Counted from the stretch's first letter, positions 12,646-24,044 are shown. The stretch: 64,000 nt of DNA from Gordionus sp. m RMFG-2023 (GCF_954871325.1 NC_088775.1:14485561-14549560), one strand, 5' to 3'. Translations and numbers: made by a program. The notes: generated from the letters alone by a model not told the origin.

Positions 12646-12658
12646 CCCTATATATATT
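12646..12658 (-). promoter_or_regulatory. Candidate TATA box of the antistasin-type gene
   Basis: The minus strand reads AATATATATAGGG about 40 bases before the start codon. The spacing would leave a very short 5' UTR, and TATA-like words are frequent here, so confidence is low. Confidence 0.3.
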
Positions 12659-12699
12659 AAATTTTATTTTAAAACAAAAAAGTTTATCTTATAAATAAT

Positions 12700-13620
12700 T
12701 ATTAACTGAGAAAAAAAAGTAAAATTTCCGTTAACTAGGTGTGAATGTGATGCGATAATAAGCCTTACCACCTTAATACTATTATATCTTTCATGTAAAA
12801 CGTTATTTTTATTGATCATTCTAGAGTTACCAATTTTAGATTAAATTATCGTGATTGACAATAAAGTTCTTGCTATTTTTGGAGTTTCAAAGATTTATAG
12901 AAATCGTTCCTTTATCAGTTATGATTAAACCTATTTTTTAATTGCATATACTAAAAAAATGTTATCTTTTTAAAGTTAGTTTTATATGTTTATATCAAAA
13001 AACCTTCTGAATTTGGATTTAGAGATAAATATTTAAGATATGAGTTTTTAACTTAAATAAAAAATTTAAAAAAAAATTTTTTTTTAAACTGATATGAGCC
13101 ACAATAATAAATGATATGAAATCAAATTTATTTATTTTCAAATAGAAATGAGCCAAAGAAACCGTTTATTATTTTTTTTTACATTCAAGTCTCTTTTTCG
13201 TTAATATTAATGCAAATAAATACTGATTTAAATGATATATTTAGGACCGACAAATACAGGCATGGATCGAGGTTTTGTAAACGCATTTATTAATCTGGTT
13301 TCAGTTTATCTTTAGAAACAGACCACTGTCTTTTCTAGCACTGGTGTAAGTAGCACTCTCTCAAGACGGCATGCTCAAATTAGGTACTCGAGGGAACTCC
13401 GCATCTAATATCGAATTCGTTTCGAAATATAATAAAAAGAATTGACCTGCAGGATCCTAACAGTTACCTAATCCCACACAACAGAGATGTACCACTAAGT
13501 TCATATTTATTTAAAAGAATTTGATTCCTATCACACTATATAATTAGCCCTAATTTTATTATGTCATAATATATTTTAATTTACGCGATAAATACTGTTA
13601 ATGAATTAGCATGTAGCGCC
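12700..13620. other. Intergenic AT-rich stretch
   Basis: No exon, RNA gene or repeat end was recognised. The only long open frames are AT-rich noise. Confidence 0.35.
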
Positions 13621-13626
13621 AATAAC

Positions 13627-13730
13627 TAGAGGGCTGTAAAGTGATTTTTTCGCGACCCGAGCCCCAAAAATAAAAAAAATTTTGTCCAAGCCCGACTTTT
13701 TTTTCAACACGACTCGAGCCCAACTAAATT
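13627..13730 (+). mobile_element. Left end of a hAT-type MITE, family D (TAGAG ends)
   Basis: TAGAGGGCTGTAAAGTGATTT is followed by cgacccgagcccc. The same start, TAGAGGTCTGCAAAATAATTT then aacccgag, occurs at 27944, and a related start occurs at 25724. Related 'cccgacattttaagtccg' and 'gacccgagcttgggt' words near 14480-14510 may belong to its right part, but the right end is not clear. Confidence 0.4.
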
Positions 13731-15143
13731 TTTTTAAAATTTGTGTGTGAATATTATAAAAATATCTAAAAAACAATTAAAAATTATGTGCCTTAAATAA
13801 AAGTTTATTTAATTGACTGCCCTAATATAATCAATATTTATGTTAAGTTGGATTATATTTAAATTGGAAGCATATACCTTTTATTCGGGTTAAATATTAA
13901 AAAAGTTAAAATACAATCGAATTCAAAAATTATTGCGATTATATAAATATAATGTGCATGATATAATGAATATATTATAAAGATTATCAATATCATTATA
14001 TAGTATCACATAAATTTTGATATATAAATAATGAGGAGTCGAGGTTGTCAGGCTTTAAACAAGTCCTCCTATCTTCAAAAGCCCTATCAGACGCTGAAAG
14101 CGCTCTTTCATGGCTGGCCGAGGAATTTAAGAGCCAAAACACCTAAACTGGGAAAGTCGTTTTGATAAGTCTTCCACCAATTTAAATATGGGAAATTCGA
14201 GGCTATTTAATTAAATAGATATTGGAGAAATATATTTGAATTAACCTTATAGAATATGATATAAATAAATTATGTAATAATAACATAAAAATATAATTAA
14301 TAAATTAGTTTGGTAAACGGATGTTATGTCAAATAAACATTGAAAATGACATGTTATTCTGATTGACATTTTAATGATGAAATATGTTAGGCAAAAAATA
14401 AAATTATTTTAATTGATATTATGTGATTATTTAAGATATTTATTTATCGGGCTCCAGGTCTAACACATCTTACAACCCGACATTTTAAGTCCGAAATTGA
14501 CCCGAGCTTGGGTATATATGACCTTATAATATTTAGACAAAAGAATAAAAATTTAAAAAGTAAAAAAATACCAGTGGTGGCAAAATGTATACATCAAATT
14601 CCATAAATTCTTTTCTTTCTTTGTAAATTTAAAAAAAACTATATATACATTTTTTCGGTGCAAATAGTGTTGCCAAACTACCCGATCTTGGTCAATTTTT
14701 AAAAACGACTGTTCCCTCGACTTCCAACCAACGGCAACTATTCAACCATTTATCTCTTGCCTTCATGCTTCGAGAACCTGAATTCATTTCAAATGGTATT
14801 CATGCAAAATAAAGCAACCATTTAAAAAAAACGCAAACAGGTTGCTTTTTTCAATAATATTAACTTTTAAATGAAATATTTAAAAATTAATTTAATTAAA
14901 TTAAAAATATATTTACAAAAACAAATTCTTTTTTATAATTTTCTTTAAGCGTCGCATTACTTAACGCAGCGTTATGACAGCTATTTCTATTTTAAAAACT
15001 AATTTAAGATAAAGCGAAAAGGGGGTTTGATTAAACTGCAAATGCTGTGTTAAATTTTTTTGTTATATACTCTATTAATTGAAGTGAGATTCATTTTCTT
15101 ATGATATAAATAAAAATTAAATTATTAGATATAAAGAAATATT

Positions 15144-15151
15144 CATTAATA
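15144..15151 (+). repeat. 8-bp target-site duplication (left) of the 15152-22302 element
   Basis: CATTAATA directly precedes the element and is repeated exactly at 22303-22310. Confidence 0.85.
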
Positions 15152-15207
15152 CATAGGCGTACAGGATTTTCATAAGGGGGAGGGGAATTAGAAATAACTG
15201 GCGGCTT

Positions 15208-15274
15208 CGCCCCCAGACCCCCTTGCCCCCAGACCCCCTTGCCCCCAGACCCCCTTGCCCCCAGACCCCCTTTT
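15208..15274 (+). repeat. 16-nt GC-rich tandem repeat, four copies
   Basis: The unit CCCCCAGACCCCCTTG is repeated four times inside the left arm of the family B element. It is followed by a GC-rich palindromic stretch (cgggcctgcggcttgc). This is exceptional in a 75%-AT neighbourhood. Confidence 0.85.
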
Positions 15275-15664
15275 GGGCGGGCCTGCGGCTTGCTTTTTCC
15301 CGGGCTTCGGCAGGGTTACTTTAGTCTATATATAGTCATAAAATATTTTTACAAATTTTAATAAAAAATATAAGCCTGGAACAAATATGAAATATATTTT
15401 TATTAGTTTGTATAAAATAAAAAATAATAAACTACTTGTATTGTATATACCTTAATATAAGAGCATGGTAATAATTTATTCCAACAATTATAAGAAATTT
15501 ATTTATAAAAAGTAAGTAGACGTATATATTTTACTCTATTATATAGAATTAGTTATAAAATACTAGGTAAAATTCCACTTTTATAGACATATTTGACAGT
15601 TAGAGAATATATTACAGTTAAAAATTTAACAAAATTTTCAGCCGAGCGATAAATAGACCCACCC

Positions 15665-15992
15665 CATAATAAATTTTTTATTACTAAATATCGCTCGGCT
15701 TATATTTATGTATTAAATTTCCAAACATTTTCCAGTGGGTTTTCACTTTCCTAATATTAATTAAGAATTAATTAGTTTATAAATAAGATAAAGGTTTGGA
15801 CAGGTGTAAAAAATTATCTATTAGATATTTTAGCTTCAATACTTTTATAAAATTAAAATTGCTCATAACATTTTTTATTTATTAAAGTAAATGAAATAAT
15901 ATTCTATCCGCTAGATGGCGTCTTTAAATTTTTTATTATAAAATTTAAAAATAATATTTTTGAATGTGTTTAATAAATTTCGCCATATTCTA
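15665..15992 (+). repeat. Left terminal inverted repeat of the MULE
   Basis: It pairs with 20885-21213 over about 328 bp with very few differences. It includes the blocks ccgctagatggcgtc and cagtgggttttcac. Confidence 0.9.
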
Positions 15993-16160
15993 TTAAATAT
16001 TTTTAATTTTTTATTATAAAATATAAAAATATTATTTTTGAATGTGTTTAATAAATTTCGCCATATTCTATTAAATATTTTTAATTTTTTTATTATAAAA
16101 TATAAAAATAATATTTTTGAATGCGTTTAATAAATTTTGCCTTATTGTATTAAGAAATTA
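15930..16160 (+). repeat. Tandem repeat of about 76 nt, three copies, at the inner edge of the left MULE arm
   Basis: The unit runs from 'ttttattataaaat' through 'gaatgtgtttaataaatttcgcc' to 'atattctattaaatattt'. The first copy belongs to the terminal inverted repeat. The second and third are extra copies absent from the right arm. Confidence 0.8.
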
Positions 16161-17274
16161 TATAGGATAATCATAATTATCCAATATTTCTAGAATATCG
16201 AATATATTTCATCAATATATATCAGAGTTGTAAACCCCCCTTCTAAAAAAATGGGTTCGGGTGAGAGTTCAGTGATAAATCTCTGAATCCGTTCAGGGTA
16301 GTATTGTTAAATAGTCGAGTTTTATTGACCCTGAACTCGAGCCGTAGTCGTAAAAAACGGCTCAGACTAGTGCGGCTCAATAAGCCGTTTGAGCCGAATC
16401 TAAATTTAAAAATATTTTATATATTATCAAATTTATAAAGAATTATACAAACTATTATTTTATATATATGATCACCAGAGTTGTTAAAATACACTTTTTA
16501 AATGGATCTAGATGCAAATCCACCCATTTTTTAAGTTTTAAATTAATAGGGGAAAATAAATCCTTGAAAAAAAAACCATAAAAAAATTCCCGAATAATTT
16601 TTGTTTAAATTTTCAAAAATAACCCTGCCGCTAAAATAACGGAAATATTTCTAAAAAATTATATTCAGTATTTTCTGAAAGTTGAGTATTTATTTACGAC
16701 GTTTGAGGATTTTTTTAGCATTATTTCTGTTTTAATTCTAAGCGATATAGGGCAATCTCAAAATATGAGAATTGATAAATCGGTTGGTAGCTTTGATACT
16801 TTATAATTTAGTAGATAGCATAAAAAGTATAGATTTGTGACATCTTGGAAAGAAAACATGATAGATTTTTATAGAAATAGATAAAAATTATGATTTCAAC
16901 TTTTGAAAAAAAAGATGGAAACAAATTATTTTTATTATTTAATTTCTTTTGGGGAAAAAAAGGAAAGGGAGGGAAATACAATTGAAAGTTATGCTATTAT
17001 GAGAAAAAAAAATATGTAAAAAAAGGAAGTTATTAATATTAAAAAAAATAAAACTCAAATTTTAAGATGCCAGCCAGGCGGCAAAAGGATTCAAAAAGTA
17101 TTAATAGTTAAAAATTAAAATAACATAATATCAATCACAATTCACTTCAAAATAATCATTTATTACACATCATAAATTTTTTTTTCGAATTCATATTCAC
17201 AATCACAATTCACTTCAAAATATAATCATTCATTTATTACATATCATCAATTTTTTTTCGAATTCATATTCACA

Positions 17275-19462
17275 ATGGAGGATGCTATATTAAGGTTAAT
17301 ATTCATTTACTCTTCATATTTTCTTTATCTATGAAATGATTCACAAAATATAGTCAATTATTTTATTATGGTTTTAATTTTTATTCAAATAAAGATACAT
17401 AGGTTGTTACATGCTGTGACCCTATTAAAAAAGTATTCGAGTTTATTTGCAAAAAATATCTGAACCAGGTTGGGATTCAGGTTCGGTGCCCAGAAAAAAC
17501 TTAATTTAGTTAAAATAACAGTACAAATTTTTTATTAAAAATTAATCTTATATTTAGTTTAAGAATTCACCGTAAAAATATTTATCATTTGGAGTTCTGG
17601 TGACCATCATTTAAAAAAACAATATGGAACTATATAATATCATTGTAGGGCCATAATTTAATAAAATTTGACAAATCGCTGTTTCTATTAGGAAATTAGA
17701 CTGGTAGGGTAGTTTTTGAATTGTTTTAAAAAATATTAATATAAATATTAATTTTACCCAATGTTGTGTGCCGACTCTGAATATTCGCACAAGGGTTCAG
17801 ACAGAGTACTCACATTTTCATACATCCAAATTGGAAATCAAAGATTTTGGCAATTTTATTTGATATCAAGAAATTTTATTTAGTCACTTTTAATAAAACC
17901 TTGATATGGTTACATTTTATAAAAATCTTATTTGATTTAGGGTTATCTTCGTTCTTTTTATTTACTCAAGATTCATCACTTGAAAAAAAATTAATTTTTT
18001 CTTTTTTTGCAGATTAAAAAGAGATCCAGCTATGGCCTTAATAGAAAAAAATAAATTAAGAGAGCCACAACCAATAACGTTAAAGAAAATATCAAAAGAT
18101 TCTATAAGTGAAAAAATTATACAAATGGCGCAATCTCCAATCTTAGAAAATTATATTCCGCAGGAAATTGAATCTGATGGTAATTGCTTTTACCGGGCGG
18201 TTTCAATGTCTTTATATAAAACACAAACACATCATATTTTTTTAAGACTGATAACGGCAATAGAAATAATTATGAATCCTCAATATTATGATAAAAACCA
18301 TCCTGATTTTTTCCAAAACTATAAAATTAATCCAAATATATGGGTGAATGAGTATTATGAGATACTCGATTCGGCTCTAAATATAAATGTTTGGGCTGAG
18401 CAAATTCATATATGTGCATTAAGCGCTGCTCTTGGCAAACCAATTCACGTATTTTGCCCATCAAATTCATTAAAGGCTTTTACCGATATCCTTTATGGCA
18501 GGGGTGTAAGCCAGAGTTTAAAGCCTCATATTTTAATCATGTGGACATCTACCATATGTCCAAATGATATATTTAATATTAGAATCAATCACTTTGTATC
18601 TCTCATACCAAATAATTATATTAATACATTAACAAAAAAACCCCAACTGTCCAACAATATCATAAAAGATTTATCATTTTCGATAGAAAATATTCTAAAA
18701 AAACCATGTAGCGAAGATATCCGATTAAAATCTTTACCTTTTTTTTTAAACAATATTATAGCCGAAGGAGGTCATCCAAACTATGGGTTTTTTTTAAACA
18801 TTGTAAAATCCATAAAAATTTTGCTTTCTCCCAATAATATATTGCACGAAATACCTTTAGGTATAAAATATAATATGTATTTTTTAATTTCTAATAATAA
18901 TTTTACAAATTATAAGAATAAAAATTTATATATAGATGATTGTGGGCCATGGACAGGCTCAAAATCAAGTTCAAGAAAATTATATTATAATATATATAAT
19001 GATATTGTTCAAGGTCCGTATATTTTTAAAGATGGCCTATTTAGGCAGGACACTCATCTAGGTGGTTCTAGAATTTTTAAAAAAATAGAACCTCAACCTT
19101 TAACCAAAAATATAATTGTTCTTTATAAATACTATAGTATTTTAAAGAGAAGTAAAGAGTATAAACGCCGAATTTTAAAAATTAATTTTATTGAAAAGCC
19201 TAATTACGATTTCAAAGATATATATTTAGTTGAATATATAGGACAATGGCTAGGTCCCGCTTGCCATGGGAATTCCAAAAAGATTGTAAATCCTTATGTA
19301 CGGACTTCAAATCAGTTATTATCAAACATTAGAAATCAAATAAAGGACAATCAAACATGTCGCAATATTTATAATAATTATATATTTCAAAAAGACCCAA
19401 TTAAACCAAAAAATTTAAAACAAATTTATAACTTAAATTATAAACTTAAAAAAGATACATAA
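17275..19462 (+). CDS. OTU-domain cysteine protease part of the MULE protein (2 exons)
   Basis: Exon 1 (17275-17294) gives MEDAIL plus two bases. Intron 17295-18012 is GT-AG, ending in a T-rich tract plus TGCAG. Exon 2 begins at 18013 (AGA completed) and runs to a TAA at 19460-19462, giving about 489 residues. Around residue 55 is ESDGNCFYRAVS, the OTU Asp/Cys motif. Near residue 195 is NHFVSLIP, which carries the OTU histidine. Further on are conserved blocks YNMYFLISNNN, DDCGPWTGSKSSSRKLYYNI and YIGQWLGPACHGN shared with other animal MULE proteins (from memory of the family). OTU proteases remove ubiquitin. Their role in the transposon is unknown. Downstream the same frame continues into the transposase after one stop codon. 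Confidence 0.82.
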
Positions 19463-20362
19463 GTACCTCTAAATTTTGCGGATAATATTTTACAAATTAC
19501 TAATGATCTACATATTTCGCCATTTATCCAATCAATAATTCACATCAAAGAGAAAACACCATCGATAATTTGTTATACTCATTTTATTATTAAAACTATT
19601 AAGTTTTTGTCAAACCAATCTGACTTCTGTATATTAGGCGTTGATAAAACATTTAATTTGGGTGATCTATACCTAACTGCTATAGTTTTTAAACATATAG
19701 CAGTTAAGAGATATAAAACAGATGAATCCCCTATATTTTTAGGACCAATATATTTGCATGGAGATTCTGATATGACCACTTATCATACTTTTTTCTCTCA
19801 TTTGCATTCTGTATTTTTAAAAAATAAAATAAATATTAAAAATATCATATTTGGTAGTGACCAAGAAAAGGCTATAGTAAAACCTATTCAGGAAATATTT
19901 AAATTTAATACTCATTTAATATGCACACGTCATTTAAAAGACAATATAAGAAAATATTTGTCGGAAAAACAAGGTGTAAATGCTGTTATGTCTAAAAAAA
20001 TTATACAGGATATTTTTTCTTTTAATGGGATTTTATTTTCTCGGAATGACCAAATATATAATGAAAAATTAAACGATTTATACAATTATTGTAATAATGA
20101 AAATTTAAATATTTTTTTGCCATATATAAAAAATAAATTTCAAAAAGTAATTTATGAACATGTTTACATTCCCCTAAAAAATAAAATAATAAATTGTTTA
20201 TGGACAAATAACAACTGCGAATCTATGAACCATGTTTTAAAATCATATATAAACTGGAAACAACGTCCTTTAAAAGAATTAATCGAAAAAATTAAGGATA
20301 TACAATGTTACAAGAAAAAGAATTTGAAAGATCCTTCTCAGGAAAAGGAGAATATTTTTTAA
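19463..20362 (+). CDS. MULE transposase domain
   Basis: It is in the same frame as the OTU part, directly after its TAA, and open from 19463. It has DDE-type catalytic residues in a MULE context: the Asp in ILGVDKTFNLGDLY, the Asp in FGSDQEKAI, and the Glu in NCESMNHVLKSY, with CTRHLKDNIRKYL between. It lacks its own start Met near the beginning, so it was probably made as one protein with the OTU part. The reading frame shifts near 20305-20345, and its C-terminal part continues in another frame. Confidence 0.8.
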   Translation, partial: VPLNFADNILQITNDLHISPFIQSIIHIKEKTPSIICYTHFIIKTIKFLSNQSDFCILGVDKTFNLGDLYLTAIVFKHIAVKRYKTDESPIFLGPIYLHGDSDMTTYHTFFSHLHSVFLKNKINIKNIIFGSDQEKAIVKPIQEIFKFNTHLICTRHLKDNIRKYLSEKQGVNAVMSKKIIQDIFSFNGILFSRNDQIYNEKLNDLYNYCNNENLNIFLPYIKNKFQKVIYEHVYIPLKNKIINCLWTNNNCESMNHVLKSYINWKQRPLKELIEKIKDIQCYKKKNLKDPSQEKENIF

Positions 20363-20547
20363 ATAATGAATATCGCAATTATTTAATACCCGAATCGATA
20401 GAAAGTCATGATACATTAAATAATTTACTTAATAGTCAAAGCAAAGATAAATTACATTCATTAGATAAAACTTTATCTGTTTTAAAACCAAAAGGCTCAA
20501 AAAAACCACATCAGCGACGTAGAATTAAAGCAGAAAGGACTCGATAA
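20305..20547 (+). pseudogene. C-terminal part of the MULE protein in a shifted frame
   Basis: It overlaps the transposase end. The phrases ERSFSGKGEYFLNNEYRNYL and a basic tail PKGSKKPHQRRRIKAERTR read like the true C terminus displaced by a frameshift. It suggests this copy no longer makes a complete protein, unless the family uses frameshifting. Confidence 0.6.
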
Positions 20548-20884
20548 AATATTTTTTATAAATTTTAATTCCTTATTTTTCCCCAATTTTCCCCTGCTCA
20601 TAATCTATTTCATCAATATATATAATTTTATTATCCTAAATGTATATTTAAATCTTCTCTGCCGAACAAATTATATTTTATGAACGCAATAATTATATTA
20701 TAATAACATTATATATCAATTTGGTAAAAATAATTATGATTTATATATGAATGAATAAAATGAATTACCATCGCTATTAATTTATCTGATTAATAAAAAT
20801 TGCAAAATTTAAAAAAGACTACTAATTTTTTACCAAAATATAGATAATGCTATAAAAAAAATCATAAATATTTTAGTCATCATG

Positions 20885-21213
20885 ATAGAATATGGCGAAA
20901 TTTATTAAACACATTCAAAAATATTATTTTTAAATTTTATAATAAAAAATTTAAAGACGCCATCTAGCGGATAGAATATTATTTCATTTACTTTAATAAA
21001 TAAAAAATGTTATGAGCAATTTTAATTTTATAAAAGTATTGAAGCTAAAATATCTAATAGATAATTTTTTACACCTGTCCAAACCTTTATCTTATTTATA
21101 AACTAATTAATTCTTAATTAATATTAGGAAAGTGAAAACCCACTGGAAAATGTTTGGAAATTTAATACATAAATATAAGCCGAGCGATATTTAGTAATAA
21201 AAAATTTATTATG
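20885..21213 (-). repeat. Right terminal inverted repeat of the MULE
   Basis: Inverted copy of 15665-15992. Confidence 0.9.
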
Positions 21214-21560
21214 TAATTAGCCGAGCGTAATTTAAATAATAAATGATTTATTATGTGGTTAGCCGAGCCATATTTCCCAATCGAGCGATATTTAGTAATA
21301 AATGATTTATTATGTGGTTAGCCGAGCGATATTTTCTAGTCGAGCGATATTTAATAATAAATGATTTATTATGTGGTTAGCCGAGCGATATTTAGTAATA
21401 AATGATTTATTATGTGGTTAGCCGAGCGATATTTTCTAGTCGAGCGATATTTAATAATAAATGATTTATTATGTGGTTAGCCGAGCGATATTTAGTAATA
21501 AATGATTTATTATGTGGTTAGCCGAGCGATATTTTCAGCCGAGCGATAAATAGACCCACC
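21214..21560 (+). repeat. Satellite-like array at the right end of the MULE (41- and 59-nt units)
   Basis: Units of 41 nt ('agccgagcgatatttagtaa' then 'taaatgatttattatgtggtt') alternate with 59-nt units that hold an extra 'gatattttctagtcgagc' segment. About seven units are present. The left arm has only a single 'taaatatcgctcggc' unit, so the expansion is one-sided. Confidence 0.85.
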
Positions 21561-22302
21561 GATTAAATATAGCAACAATTTGCATTCAATTATTTAACGC
21601 CATCTATTTATTTTAAGTAAAAATGATATTAAAATTTAATCTTCATATTATTTATCCCACAATGTCTTTAAAAGATATTTTCTGATGTCCTTATCAATAT
21701 TTTATAGTTTTCTGTAAAATATATAATTCGCTATTGGTAAAAATTACTTGATTGTCATTTGATAATTAGATATACTGTAAACTACGACATAAAATATTCC
21801 ACTGTTTGTATTGTGCTTTAATATTTTTTTAATTTATGATTTAATTTTATCAATAGTTTTATAATTATATTTTACTTTTATTAAGATAAATAAATTAAAA
21901 TTACTCACTTTATAAAAAATTATATTTGATATATTATATTATTTAGTAATTTTATGGATCTATTATTAAAATAATTATAATACATTTCACTTCTGTCTTA
22001 AGACTTATCTTTGGCTTATATTCCAATTATTAAAAAACATTTTTGGTTCATTTTATATATTTATAAATTTATTTTCCCAAAAATCTATAAATTATGATGA
22101 ATAGTTTTATAAAAAAATATCAACTTTTACATTCTTTCTTTCAAATTATTATTTAAGATATATGCATACATATTTGAGGGTCAGGGAGTGGTTGGAGGAC
22201 TAAGGGGGATATTTTTTATCAGCTAAAAATGATATTTACAAAAAGTGATAAATTTCTGAAGGGGGGGGGATTTCCCCTTGCCTCCCCCTGGCTACGCCTA
22301 TG

Positions 22303-22310
22303 CATTAATA
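22303..22310 (+). repeat. 8-bp target-site duplication (right) of the 15152-22302 element
   Basis: CATTAATA, an exact match to 15144-15151. Confidence 0.85.
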
Positions 22311-22497
22311 GTTGTATTTCCTTTTATCTCATAATAAATAGTTTAAATCCTTTAATAAAATTTATATTAAAAATAAGTATACATTTTAAATTTCAATAAT
22401 ATTAAATTCGCAAGTTGACGTATTATTTTATGAAAAAAATTTTAAAATTATTTTTTGTTTAAATATATTTTAAAATCATATTATATTATTACTTAAA

Positions 22498-22705
22498 AAG
22501 GTGTTTGACTAAAATGCAAATGCCAAGGTAAACTCCAAATGCTTAGGTAAAAATTTTGATATATATTCTTTAATTGAAGTGAGATTCATTTTCTTATGAT
22601 ATAAATAACTTTTAAAAATTAAATTATTAGATATATTCAATAATAAAAGAATATACATTAATAGTTGTATTTCCTTTTATCTCATAATAAATAGTTTAAA
22701 TCCTT
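22498..22705 (+). repeat. Second copy of a tandem duplication, with the empty insertion site
   Basis: The block gaagtgagattcattttctt...acattaatagttgtatttcc...agtttaaatcc matches the joined flanks of the family B element (about 15060-15151 plus 22303-22350). It has a single CATTAATA and no element between the halves. This is a natural empty site beside the filled one. Confidence 0.8.
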
Positions 22706-23950
22706 GTCAAACCGCGATAATAGAGATATTAATAATTTTAAAAAATCATATATACCCGAATTTACTATTATTTTTTTAATTGTATCGCATATTTTTTATC
22801 AACACTTCGCGACATATGTTTTTCAAATTTTATCATAGCTTTATCATTATAACTCTCCATATTTATAAATATATACCTATTTATTGGCTTTATTTTGTAA
22901 TAACGGTGGATTAAATAATGCAACGGTTGAAAGATAACGTGTTTAATATATGATCACTTAGTTAAAATTTTGAATTTCTTTAAGAAAGCATATCAGAGAA
23001 ATTCAAATTATGTAGTAGAGAAGAGGAGACTTGAATATTATTTTTCTTTTTTTTAAAAAAGAAAGACGAAACATTAACATTAATTAAGAGAAATAAGGTT
23101 ATTAAGAAAAAGTGTTCGGAATAGATTTAAGTAAGGTAAGATGAAATTTCACTAACAGACAACGCGCTAAAAGGAAATAAAAAATATGAGTATATTTCTG
23201 TCATAACCGACTTCCACGCCCTTCCACTACTTTTTGAAAATTGTTACAATTAAAAAATTTAAAAAATAATCAATATTACATTATTTAAATTATTTATATT
23301 CTAAAATTAAATATGCGTTATTTTTGTAAGAGTAGTTAAATAAGAACCAAATACTTAATTCTCTTAAGAAGTATTTTTCGATATTTAACAAACTCTATAT
23401 CACATACATATATCAAAATATTTAGGAGAGTCATTATTGTTTAGGAAAAATAATGATTCCCAAACTGAATTGAGCTTATTATCAAATTCTAAAGCGTTTT
23501 AATTTAATATTTTATACCTCTATATCATATTCTATGATTATTATATGAATAAAATAAAGAAAGGTTTAGTTGATTTATAGAATCAGAATGTCGGAAAAGG
23601 CTTTAGTTTTATTTCAGCAGCCACACGTGACTGCGATAAGAGTAGCACCTCAATTAATACTGGAAACATTATCTGAACAAAAATAATTTATTTTATACGA
23701 AAATAGAAAAGAAAAATAATTTTTTTTTCTGAGAAATTTTATTTGTTATTTCAACTGGCATTAATATTGTGTAATATTTTTAGATTTTTCTCATTTAATT
23801 ATAAATAACAAGTGTTTTTGCAAATATAATTTCTAAATTTTTTATAAATTTTTTTTCCTTCGATTTTTTCTTTGAAAATGTTTATTTGTTCACCTGTGAT
23901 ACCTTCACAATTTTACTTAATATTCCAGAAATATATTATAAACTATATTT
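22706..23950. other. AT-rich intergenic stretch
   Basis: No coding exon or RNA gene was recognised. It lies upstream of the micro-exon gene and may hold its regulatory sequence. Confidence 0.35.
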
Positions 23951-23955
23951 AATGC

Positions 23956-23968
23956 TATATATAAATAA
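23956..23968 (+). promoter_or_regulatory. Candidate TATA box of the micro-exon gene
   Basis: TATATATAAATAA lies about 80 bases before the start codon at 24045 and is followed by a pyrimidine-rich stretch. The spacing is sensible for a short 5' UTR, but such words are common in this composition. Confidence 0.4.
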
Positions 23969-24044
23969 TACATTTGGAGAGATTTATTCATTTTATTTTT
24001 CTCCTCTCCAAAAAAAATTATAATAAATTTTTGAATCTAAAAAT

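Larger units (their letters stand above)
15639..21560 (+). mobile_element. Mutator-like DNA transposon (MULE) with OTU protease and long terminal inverted repeats
   Basis: A near-perfect inverted repeat of about 328 bp (15665-15992 against 20885-21213) frames a coding region with an OTU cysteine-protease domain and a MULE transposase domain. Beyond the right arm, 21214-21560 is a satellite-like array. The sequence CAGCCGAGCGATAAATAGAC, continuing CCACC, lies at both outer tips (15639-15663 and 21536-21560) but in the same direction rather than inverted. No clear 9-bp target duplication was found. The element is nested in the family B MITE. It is close to whole but its coding region has two breaks. 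Confidence 0.85.
15152..22302. mobile_element. hAT-type MITE (family B) carrying a nested MULE
   Basis: The outer ends are CATAGGCGTACAGGATTTT at 15152 and CTGGCTACGCCTATG ending at 22302. They are inverted copies, each next to a purine or pyrimidine run (aagggggagggg and cctccccctgg). A perfect 8-bp duplication CATTAATA flanks both sides. The outer element is really about 1.2 kb (15152 to about 15638, and about 21561 to 22302). The middle is a MULE that landed in it. Shorter copies of the family occur at 24286, 25106 and 27396. Confidence 0.8.

Noticed and set aside
19579-20207. Minus-strand frames under the MULE transposase
   Set aside because: Shadows of the plus-strand coding sequence.
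21214-21560. CRISPR-like alternation of repeats and spacers
   Set aside because: The alternating segments are themselves repeated, the setting is a eukaryotic transposon end, and there are no cas genes.
15600-21600. 9-bp target duplication of the MULE
   Set aside because: I compared both flanks and found no convincing match. The flipped left tip makes the true end uncertain.
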